Made by a program: the position numbers and the translations under genes. The notes beneath the pieces were generated by a model. The model ran no database searches and was not told where the DNA came from. It saw only the letters and a program-made list of their open reading frames with translations. Shown here in pieces: positions 1-5,316 of a stretch of 5,984 bases of DNA (the first letter of the stretch is position 1; each line of letters opens with the position of its first letter). This DNA comes from Methanolobus sp. UBA118 (GTDB lineage Archaea; Halobacteriota; Methanosarcinia; Methanosarcinales; Methanosarcinaceae), in contig DACO01000036.1 of assembly GCA_002508635.1 (NCBI GenBank), positions 9,360 to 15,343 on the forward strand. The letters run 5' to 3'.

Positions 1-2382
1 GTAGTCTCAGCCAGTGTGAACCTGCCAATGTCAAAGGCTGCAGTCAGCTATGAGCCTGCTAGTATCAGCCGCGATGAAATGGAGCAAGCCATCGAATCAA
101 TCGGTTACCATGTGGTGCACGACAGAACCACCCTTGATGTGGGTGGCATGACATGTGCATCCTGTGCCATGAATGTCGAGAAGGTGCTCAAGAGACAGAA
201 AGGAGTGATCTCCGCAAGCGTTAACGTGTCCACGGCAAAGGCGCGTGTTGAGTATAACTCATCCCTGATATCCGTTGAGGACATGATAGCAGCAATCGAG
301 GGGATCGGCTATTCTGCTTCCCTGCCCGTCGGCAGAGAGGAGACAGAGGACAGGGAAAGGAAGGAGAGAGAAGAAGAGATACGCAATCAGAGAAACAATC
401 TCATTATCTCTGCACTTATTGCAGTTCCCATAATGCTGGGAAGCATGAAGGAAGGTTTTCCGGGTCTGCTATGGTTTGTGCCTGATTTTCTCACGAATCA
501 GTACCTGCTCTTCCTTCTGGCAACAATTGTGATAATTTTCCCGGGAAGGCAGTTTTTCGTCGGCACCTATCGTGGTCTCAAGCATGGTGTGACCGACATG
601 AACCTGCTGATAGCCACAGGAACGGGAGCAGCTTATGTCATAAGTGTCGCAGCAACCTTTCTTGATCTGGGACCGGGCTATGAGCACCTGTACTACGACA
701 CTGCAGTAATGCTTATCACATTCATCGTACTGGGAAGGTATCTGGAAGCACGTGCAAAGGGCAGGACATCCGAATCCATCAAGAAGCTCATCGGCCTGCA
801 GGCAAAGACAGCACGCATTATCGTGGGCAATGAGGAAAAGGAAGTCCCGGTGGAGGATGTTGAAGTAGGAGATATCGTCTTTGTCAGACCCGGCGAAAAA
901 GTACCTGTGGATGGTGTGGTGATTGAAGGCTCATCTGCTGTTGACGAGTCCATGATAACCGGTGAAAGCATACCGGTGGAGAAGAAAAAGAACGACGAGG
1001 TTATCGGTTCAACCCTAAACAAAAGCGGAGCCATGAAGTTCAGGGCAACCAACGTAGGTGCTGATACCGCACTTGCCAGGATAATCGAGCTTGTTGAGAA
1101 TGCCCAGAACTCCAAGGCACCCATACAGAGGATTGCGGATGTTGTTGCAGGTCATTTCATCCTTGTAGTACATGTACTTGCACTGCTTGCATTCTTCTTC
1201 TGGTACTTCGTGGGATTCGAGGCATACAACGTCCCGGTCAATTCAGGATTGCTCAGTCCGTTCCTTTTTGCGCTGCTGATATCCATTACCGTGCTTGTGA
1301 TATCATGCCCTTGTGCCGTGGGACTTGCAACACCCGCAGCCATCATGGTAGGCACAGGCAAGGGTGCCGAAAACGGTATACTCATCAAGGGCGGAGAAGC
1401 ACTTGAGAGAACGTTGAAAGTGGATACAATCGTCTTCGATAAGACCGGGACCCTGACAAAGGGAGAGCCCGAACTTACCGATGTGATTGCCCTTGCAGAC
1501 ATTGAAGAGGAAAAGATACTCGCTATTGCAGCAGCTGCTGAGAAGGGATCCGAGCATCCTCTGGGCGAAGCCATTGTCAGGGGTGCCGAAAAGAAGAATG
1601 TTGATATCGCTAATGCAGAGGATTTCAAATCAATCGCAGGCAGAGGTATAGAAGCAAGTGTGGAAGATAGCAGGATACTGCTTGGAACACGCAAGCTGAT
1701 GGAAGATAATAATATTGATATCTCCTCTGCAGAAAAGAAAATGGAAGAGCTGGAGGCGCAGGGCAAGACCGCAATGATAGCTGCGAGTGGTGACAGGGCC
1801 ATAGGTCTTGTTGCGGTTGCGGATACCCTGAAAGAGAACTCAAAAGAGGCTGTGGAAAAAATACGTGATATGGGTATCGAAGTGGTTATGATCACAGGTG
1901 ATAACCGCAGGACAGCCGATGCCATCGCAAAGAGCATCGGTATTGAGAGAGTCCTGGCGGAAGTACTGCCCGAGGACAAGGCTGCCGAGATCCTCAAACT
2001 TCAGGATGAAGGCCGCATTGTTGCAATGGTGGGCGACGGTATCAATGATGCACCCGCACTTACACAGTCTGATATAGGTATTGCCATGGGAGCCGGAACT
2101 GATGTTGCCATGGAATCCGCACAGATCGTACTTATCAAGAACGATCTTCGTGATGTTCTGGCTGCGATAAGACTCAGCAGACTGACCATGAGCAAGATAA
2201 AACAGAACCTTTTCTGGGCTTTTGGTTACAATAGCATAGGCATCCCTATTGCCGCAGGACTGCTCTATCCGTTCGTTCACACGATACTTATAACACCTGC
2301 TCTTGCAGCGGCATTCATGGCCATGAGTTCCATATCGGTTACCACGAACTCCCTGCTGATGAAAAGGAAGAGCATAAAGTAA
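1..2382 (+). CDS. copA: Copper-translocating P1B-type ATPase CopA (5' partial)
   Basis: ATP-driven heavy-metal pump of the inner membrane, most likely exporting Cu(I). The reading frame is open from base 1 and the first codons already belong to the end of an N-terminal HMA metal-binding domain (VVSASVNLP...), so the true start lies upstream; the GTG at 16 is not the start. A second, complete HMA domain carries GGMTCASC (MTCASC at 148-165). Eight hydrophobic segments fit the P1B topology. Diagnostic motifs are TGES in the actuator domain (958-969), CPC in membrane helix 6 (1306-1314), the phosphorylated Asp in DKTGT (1438-1452), the nucleotide-binding His-Pro (1555-1560) and GDGINDAP (2032-2055). 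Tyr-Asn in helix 7 (2227-2232) and MxxSS in helix 8 (2317-2331) complete the Cu(I) (P1B-1) ligand set, which argues against a Zn/Cd/Co pump. No catalytic residue is missing. The 793 visible residues plus roughly 40 upstream would give a normal CopA length. A small membrane-protein gene follows after 23 bases. Confidence 0.97.
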   Translation, partial: VVSASVNLPMSKAAVSYEPASISRDEMEQAIESIGYHVVHDRTTLDVGGMTCASCAMNVEKVLKRQKGVISASVNVSTAKARVEYNSSLISVEDMIAAIEGIGYSASLPVGREETEDRERKEREEEIRNQRNNLIISALIAVPIMLGSMKEGFPGLLWFVPDFLTNQYLLFLLATIVIIFPGRQFFVGTYRGLKHGVTDMNLLIATGTGAAYVISVAATFLDLGPGYEHLYYDTAVMLITFIVLGRYLEARAKGRTSESIKKLIGLQAKTARIIVGNEEKEVPVEDVEVGDIVFVRPGEKVPVDGVVIEGSSAVDESMITGESIPVEKKKNDEVIGSTLNKSGAMKFRATNVGADTALARIIELVENAQNSKAPIQRIADVVAGHFILVVHVLALLAFFFWYFVGFEAYNVPVNSGLLSPFLFALLISITVLVISCPCAVGLATPAAIMVGTGKGAENGILIKGGEALERTLKVDTIVFDKTGTLTKGEPELTDVIALADIEEEKILAIAAAAEKGSEHPLGEAIVRGAEKKNVDIANAEDFKSIAGRGIEASVEDSRILLGTRKLMEDNNIDISSAEKKMEELEAQGKTAMIAASGDRAIGLVAVADTLKENSKEAVEKIRDMGIEVVMITGDNRRTADAIAKSIGIERVLAEVLPEDKAAEILKLQDEGRIVAMVGDGINDAPALTQSDIGIAMGAGTDVAMESAQIVLIKNDLRDVLAAIRLSRLTMSKIKQNLFWAFGYNSIGIPIAAGLLYPFVHTILITPALAAAFMAMSSISVTTNSLLMKRKSIK

Positions 2383-2390
2383 AAGGACAC

Positions 2391-2397
2391 AAGGAGG
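2391..2397 (+). promoter_or_regulatory. Strong Shine-Dalgarno site of the small membrane protein
   Basis: AAGGAGG lies 8 bases before the ATG at 2406, in the short gap after copA. It is the best Shine-Dalgarno match in the window and supports the short downstream reading frame as a real, translated gene, probably on the copA transcript. Confidence 0.75.
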
Positions 2398-2405
2398 CAA
2401 AATAT

Positions 2406-2639
2406 ATGGACGAACAAAGTACAAGTCAAAAAGGAAAGTACGCCCTGATAGCCAGCCTGGCGTCATCCCTTTTACTGGTTATCATTTTTGCAGTACTCTC
2501 GGTGTTTGTGAACAATTCCAGGACAATACCCCTCTACAGTCAGACAGACATAATCGCAGGCATGGTCTTCGTGTTTGTTCTCAGCATGATCGTTTCGGCT
2601 TCGATCTGGCCGGGCATAATCGAAAAAAGAATAAGCTGA
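2406..2639 (+). CDS. Small two-helix membrane protein downstream of copA
   Basis: A 77-residue protein of no family I recognise. It has a short polar, charged N-terminus (about residues 1-12), a hydrophobic helix at about 14-36, a polar loop at about 37-46 (NNSRTIPLYSQTD), a second hydrophobic helix at about 47-70, and a short basic tail (EKRIS). Two short soluble ends and two helices suggest a hairpin membrane protein with both termini on the same side, probably cytoplasmic given the Lys/Arg residues there. It has no Cys, no His and no CxxC; Met is present at residues 53, 61 and 1, so a metal-relay role is not obvious. The strong ribosome-binding site and the 23-base gap after copA suggest co-transcription. 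It may be an accessory or stabilising subunit of the pump, but this rests on position only. Confidence 0.8.
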   Translation: MDEQSTSQKGKYALIASLASSLLLVIIFAVLSVFVNNSRTIPLYSQTDIIAGMVFVFVLSMIVSASIWPGIIEKRIS

Positions 2640-2659
2640 TCTCCGGTTAGGTTCTTATC

Positions 2660-2694
2660 TGAGGTCTGTTAAATGGAAGATTCTTCAGACCTCA
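2660..2694 (+). repeat. Exact 9-bp inverted repeat before the GNAT gene
   Basis: TGAGGTCTG (2660-2668) and CAGACCTCA (2686-2694) are perfect reverse complements separated by 17 bases. In RNA this would be a 9-bp stem. The left arm contains GAGGT, the only Shine-Dalgarno candidate for the ATG at 2673, and the loop contains that ATG. It could be an attenuating or translation-blocking hairpin, a weak boundary element behind the copA unit, or a dyad operator. There is no T-run directly after it, so a classic intrinsic terminator is unlikely. Confidence 0.5.
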
Positions 2695-2697
2695 TAC

Positions 2698-2701
2698 GGA
2701 G
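2698..2701 (+). promoter_or_regulatory. Shine-Dalgarno site favouring the GNAT start at 2709
   Basis: GGAG lies 7 bases before the ATG at 2709, in the context CGGAGAAAGGAA. It lies just outside the inverted repeat, so it stays accessible when the hairpin forms. Together with the usual N-terminus of the protein family, it favours 2709 over the upstream ATG at 2673. Confidence 0.5.
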
Positions 2702-2708
2702 AAAGGAA

Positions 2709-3275
2709 ATGATAATAGAGACGAAAGAGTTCACACTAAGACCCTGGGAAGAGAATGATGCCGAAAGGCTTGCTTTTATTGCGAACAACAGGAAGATATA
2801 CTGTTATCTGAGGGATGGGTTCCCCCATCCATATACTATGGATGATGCAAAGGGATTCATCTACCTTGCCAGACAGTCGGAGGTGAACTTTGCTGGCTTT
2901 GCCATCGAAATCGACGGAGTTCTTGCAGGAAGCATCGGAGCATATCCGAAAGAGGATGTACACCGCAAGAACATGGAGGTCGGCTATTTCCTGGGAGAGG
3001 ATTACTGGGGAAGGGGCATAGTGTCAGATATTATCAAATGTATGCTCCAGTATCTTTTTGAGAACTTCGATATCGTCAGGGTCTATGCGGAGCCTTTTGC
3101 CAGTAACATAGCTTCAAGAAGGGTACTTGAAAAGGCAGGATTCAGGCTTGAGGGCGTGCTGAAGAACAGCATCATCAAGGATGATGTGGTGCAGGATAGT
3201 TGCATATATGCAATCCTGAAAGATGAGTTTGAAGAAAAATACAGCGATCCATGCCCTACCGGAAGTAAGGCATAA
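2709..3275 (+). CDS. GNAT N-acetyltransferase, RimJ/RimL-like
   Basis: Predicted cytoplasmic acetyl-CoA-dependent N-acetyltransferase of the GNAT fold (188 residues from this start, the usual size). The N-terminus IETKEFTLRPWEENDAERL is typical of the RimJ/RimL branch, which modifies protein N-termini or small amines. The acetyl-CoA-binding motif A is at about 92-108 (GYFLGEDYWGRGIVSD, with the GRG-type pyrophosphate loop). The C-terminal hallmark N-x-x-S-x-R-V-L-E-K-A-G-F is at about 133-145. The substrate cannot be read from the sequence. An ATG at 2673 would add 12 residues (MEDSSDLIRRKE); it has GAGGT 7 bases upstream, but that site and the ATG both fall in an inverted repeat, and the family normally begins at the later Met. 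It may be read through from the copA unit, whose last gene ends 33 to 69 bases earlier. It is convergent with the radical SAM gene, with only 17 bases between stops; a short T-rich stretch there (TCTTTTAATT) may help end transcription. Confidence 0.9.
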   Translation: MIIETKEFTLRPWEENDAERLAFIANNRKIYCYLRDGFPHPYTMDDAKGFIYLARQSEVNFAGFAIEIDGVLAGSIGAYPKEDVHRKNMEVGYFLGEDYWGRGIVSDIIKCMLQYLFENFDIVRVYAEPFASNIASRRVLEKAGFRLEGVLKNSIIKDDVVQDSCIYAILKDEFEEKYSDPCPTGSKA

Positions 3276-3292
3276 ATTGATCTTTTAATTGC

Positions 3293-4273
3293 TTATTCGA
3301 GATCCGAATGCGGATTAATATCACAGCCGGTACACGGCAGGCACATGGTTTTGAAGGTATCGGCGCGCAATCCGTATTCATCCAGCTTTTCCCGAAGGAA
3401 ACGGTTGAGCATTAAAAGTCTCTCTGCGGAAGGACGCTCGACTGTCACCTCTTCCTTGCGCAAGGGATGTTGTGCCGCAGCTCTGAGGATCGGGACAACG
3501 CCGATAGACACCAGCTCTTCAATGCCTTTTTTTGCGGATTCGTCTGATTCGCCAAGACCGATTATGAAATTGGAGCAGACCTTATTTTTCCCGAAAATCT
3601 CGACACCCTGTCTGAGTGAATCAAGAAGGAATTCAAGGTCCTGATCAGGACAGAGCTTTCCGTGAAGTGGACGGTCCATGGTCTCCACATTATATTTGAG
3701 CTCATCAGCACCTGCATCTTTTAGTCTGCGAGTGGAATCCTCGGTGGGGTAGACAGATACGCCAATTGGCACTGAATAGGTCTTCCTGAGCTTTCGGATT
3801 AGCTCCACAGCTCTGTCAACTTCCTTCTCGGCAGATATCTCAACGCCTGATGTAATTGAAATGGCATGCATCTTTCCTGTTCCGCTGGCATCCCCGATCA
3901 TTTCAAGCATTTCGTCCATGCTTTTGACTTTACCTTCTAGTTTTGGAACCGGACAGAACTTACAGTCAAAAACACACTTCTCGCACATGGTTATGAAAGC
4001 CTGTTCCGGGCAATGGATAAGTTCCTCTTCAATATTGCCTCTTGCAAGCTCAACATCACCTTTTCTGATCACCAGCTCGCCGTCTTCCATTTCAGCTTTT
4101 AGCGGGGATTCTTCTCTGACAGCCAGACGTACACGGTGGCCTTCTGAATTAAAAAAGAAAGCAACATTTCCTGCCCCGGGACCTGCAGTGGGAATGGTCA
4201 GCCGGTGTATGAGGGATGGGTCCATGTTCACAGAACCTATGGATATGAGCTGAGCTTTTGTTTCTGCCTTCAT
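3293..4273 (-). CDS. Radical SAM protein, biotin-synthase-related, unknown substrate
   Basis: Radical S-adenosylmethionine enzyme, 326 residues from the preferred start. Residues 1-85 form a beta-rich N-terminal region not found in minimal radical SAM proteins (with the Gly-rich TAGPGAGN at about 29-36). The canonical cluster motif CX3CX2C is at Cys100, 104 and 107 (CVFDCKFC), preceded by extra cysteines at 88 and 97. The rest fits a TIM-barrel: an SAM-contacting strand ISITSGVE (about 138-145), a KYNVET strand (about 193-198) and FIIGLGE (about 236-242). A tight C-terminal motif CLPCTGC (Cys311, 314, 317) could bind an auxiliary Fe-S cluster. The overall look is of the biotin-synthase-related group common in methanogens, whose reaction I do not know. 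ATG 4273 is preferred because GGAG sits 6 bases upstream; an ATG at 4285 would add four residues (MENS) but lacks a good ribosome-binding site. It lies 56-68 bases downstream of the siroheme protein on the same strand, so the two are probably co-transcribed. Confidence 0.88.
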   Translation of the reverse strand: MKAETKAQLISIGSVNMDPSLIHRLTIPTAGPGAGNVAFFFNSEGHRVRLAVREESPLKAEMEDGELVIRKGDVELARGNIEEELIHCPEQAFITMCEKCVFDCKFCPVPKLEGKVKSMDEMLEMIGDASGTGKMHAISITSGVEISAEKEVDRAVELIRKLRKTYSVPIGVSVYPTEDSTRRLKDAGADELKYNVETMDRPLHGKLCPDQDLEFLLDSLRQGVEIFGKNKVCSNFIIGLGESDESAKKGIEELVSIGVVPILRAAAQHPLRKEEVTVERPSAERLLMLNRFLREKLDEYGLRADTFKTMCLPCTGCDINPHSDLE

Positions 4274-4279
4274 TGAGTT

Positions 4280-4283
4280 CTCC
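4280..4283 (-). promoter_or_regulatory. Shine-Dalgarno site favouring the radical SAM start at 4273
   Basis: On the minus strand, GGAG is followed by six bases (AACTCA) and then the ATG at 4273. The alternative ATG at 4285 has only TGGA one base upstream, which is too close to work. This decides for the shorter protein unless the gene is translated leaderless from 4285. Confidence 0.45.
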
Positions 4284-4285
4284 AT

Positions 4286-4341
4286 TTCCAGATGACGCCG
4301 TTTTAAGTAATTAATTTATGTGCAGGCAAATATTGCCGGTA
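4286..4341 (-). promoter_or_regulatory. Intergenic spacer with AT-rich promoter-like stretch and small hairpin
   Basis: This is the gap between the siroheme protein and the radical SAM gene. Just after the upstream stop there is a 5-bp stem with a 3-base loop (GGCAA/TTGCC, 4325-4337). It is followed on the minus strand by an AT-rich run including CATAAATTAATTACTTAAAA (4301-4320), which could hold a TATA box placing a transcript start near 4285-4290. The radical SAM gene could thus have its own, possibly near-leaderless, promoter in addition to read-through. Both elements are weak. Confidence 0.25.
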
Positions 4342-5193
4342 TTACTCCACTGTTTCCCTGAAATGATCCATGCCACAGCGATCAATGACATCACCCAATC
4401 TTTCTCCATCGAGCGCGTTCTCTCTGTAGAAATCGAGTGTTTTTGCAAGAATATCGAATACAACTGTTTCATTACCTGTCCTGAGCAATTCGTCACCCAT
4501 GCGTGGTCTTTTACCCACCTTGCCGCCCACGAATATTGTAAATCCCTGATCTTTTATCTGCATGGCATCCTTGCGGCAGGCTTCTACACATCGTCCGCAT
4601 GCAACGCATTTATTCATATCAAGATGCAGGTTTTCGTTTTCAATCTTTATGGCAGACATCTCACAGGCTTTTTCGCATAGCCTGCACATTATACAATTAT
4701 CTTCTACAAAGGCAGGTTCTACAAAACCCATGATTCCAAAGTCATTTTCCTGAACTTTCAAACATGATGCAGGACAGCCCGTTACTGCTATCTTGAATTT
4801 GTAGGGAACAGGTGCTGCAAAGTATTCCTCGTCTATTTTCTCGCAGATATCCTGGCAGTCGATCAGTCCGCGTTTGCATACCCTGTTACCCTGGCATGCA
4901 ACAACAGCCCTTATCTTTTTTCCTGATGCACCCGGACCGATTCCCGAGGAGTTCATATTATTACTGGCATCTTCTGTGTTATCCAGATGAACAAACGGTA
5001 TTTCGATTCCCTGACGTGAAGTTATGTGTGCATAACCTTCACCATAGCTGTCAGCTGCATCCGCAACTGCCCTCAGATAATCAGAACTGACATTTCCGCC
5101 TGCGGTGTGCAGACGCATGGAGAAATAATCATCCTGTCTCTGGGAAAGGAAACCTTTTTCTTTTAAATAATCTTTATCGGATTTTTTTGCCAT
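4342..5193 (-). CDS. Siroheme sulfite/nitrite reductase-like protein with ferredoxin domain (Dsr-LP / AsrC-like)
   Basis: Predicted cytoplasmic oxidoreductase of the siroheme-[4Fe-4S] class (283 residues), which in known members performs six-electron reduction of sulfite or nitrite. The N-terminal NiR/SiR ferredoxin-like half covers about 15-75 and contains the family signature HITSRQGIEIPFV, whose Arg normally contacts substrate or siroheme. The siroheme-cluster ligands are Cys100-X5-Cys106 (CQGNRVC) and Cys140-X3-Cys144 (CPASC). Two CX2CX2CX3C ferredoxin motifs follow at Cys167/170/173/177 and Cys196/199/202/206, then a C-terminal half-domain. This one-half architecture with inserted ferredoxin resembles AsrC and the dissimilatory-sulfite-reductase-like proteins (Dsr-LP) widespread in methanogens. 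All cofactor ligands are present, so it should be active, but the true substrate (sulfite, nitrite or other) is not visible. It has no NAD(P)H or flavin domain and therefore needs a separate electron donor; the divergent FrhB-like gene is the obvious candidate. The start at ATG 5193 is followed by a lysine-rich N-terminus; its ribosome site (GAGAG) is weak. Confidence 0.92.
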   Translation of the reverse strand: MAKKSDKDYLKEKGFLSQRQDDYFSMRLHTAGGNVSSDYLRAVADAADSYGEGYAHITSRQGIEIPFVHLDNTEDASNNMNSSGIGPGASGKKIRAVVACQGNRVCKRGLIDCQDICEKIDEEYFAAPVPYKFKIAVTGCPASCLKVQENDFGIMGFVEPAFVEDNCIMCRLCEKACEMSAIKIENENLHLDMNKCVACGRCVEACRKDAMQIKDQGFTIFVGGKVGKRPRMGDELLRTGNETVVFDILAKTLDFYRENALDGERLGDVIDRCGMDHFRETVE

Positions 5194-5243
5194 GGAAATC
5201 TCTCAATGATTATGTTACCAGGGTTGAGTATACTCTCTAAATG

Positions 5244-5261
5244 ATAGAAATTGTTTTCTAT
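5244..5261. promoter_or_regulatory. Operator-like palindrome ATAGAAA-N4-TTTCTAT
   Basis: Two perfect 7-base arms are separated by four bases (TTGT), giving an 18-bp dyad close to the midpoint of the divergent intergenic region. Length, symmetry and position fit a binding site for a dimeric helix-turn-helix regulator controlling one or both flanking genes. As RNA it would be a weak AU-rich hairpin, so a DNA-level role is more likely. The cognate regulator is not in the window. Confidence 0.45.
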
Positions 5262-5303
5262 TCTGCAATAAGATTTACACCAGGGTCTGCCAATATAGAT
5301 ACA

Positions 5304-5311
5304 AGGATGAT
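5304..5311 (+). promoter_or_regulatory. Shine-Dalgarno site of the YHS-FrhB gene
   Basis: AGGATGAT precedes the ATG at 5317 by five bases (nine from the AGGA core). It is a fair match to the archaeal anti-Shine-Dalgarno and supports this ATG, which lies exactly six codons before the first YHS cysteine. Confidence 0.55.
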
Positions 5312-5316
5312 AAATA

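Larger units (their letters stand above)
5194..5316. promoter_or_regulatory. Divergent promoter region between the siroheme protein and the YHS-FrhB gene
   Basis: This 123-base AT-rich region must carry promoters for both flanking genes. On the minus strand, GTATAC inside the 10-bp palindrome GAGTATACTC (5226-5235) is a plausible TATA box that would place transcription start near 5204. A plus-strand TATA candidate is less clear (CTAAATGATA around 5237-5246). The octamer ACCAGGGT occurs twice in the same orientation (5217-5224 and 5279-5286), flanking the central dyad. No small reading frame or RNA gene is evident. Confidence 0.55.

Noticed and set aside
1152..1997. Long minus-strand open frame (281 codons) opposite copA
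   Set aside because: It lies wholly within the conserved CopA catalytic region, its translation is Ser/Ala/Thr-rich low-complexity sequence typical of an antisense shadow, and it has no recognisable domain.
1840..2466. Minus-strand open frame (208 codons) spanning the end of copA and the start of the small membrane protein gene
   Set aside because: It is antisense to two supported genes, has no domain and a composition typical of a shadow frame.
2813..2830. Strong hairpin GGATGGG-TTCC-CCCATCC inside the GNAT gene
   Set aside because: It encodes Asp-Gly-Phe-Pro-His-Pro, a stretch (PHPYT) that is common in this acetyltransferase family, so protein coding explains the bases; no T-run follows.
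3276..3292. Bidirectional terminator between the convergent GNAT and radical SAM genes
   Set aside because: Only 17 bases with a short T-rich stretch on the plus strand and no stem; too weak to annotate as a terminator.
3861..4253. Plus-strand open frame opposite the radical SAM gene
   Set aside because: Antisense to conserved radical SAM motifs, Ser/Pro-rich translation and no family resemblance.
3293..4273. Radical SAM protein as AhbC/AhbD (siroheme-to-heme pathway), suggested by the siroheme neighbour
   Set aside because: Those enzymes carry the CX3CX2C motif near the N-terminus; here it is at about residue 100 after a separate N-terminal domain, and the surrounding motifs differ.
4318..4680. 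Plus-strand open frame opposite the ferredoxin part of the siroheme protein
   Set aside because: Its length is explained by the opposite strand's coding bias; the Cys-rich ferredoxin motifs are clearly on the minus strand.
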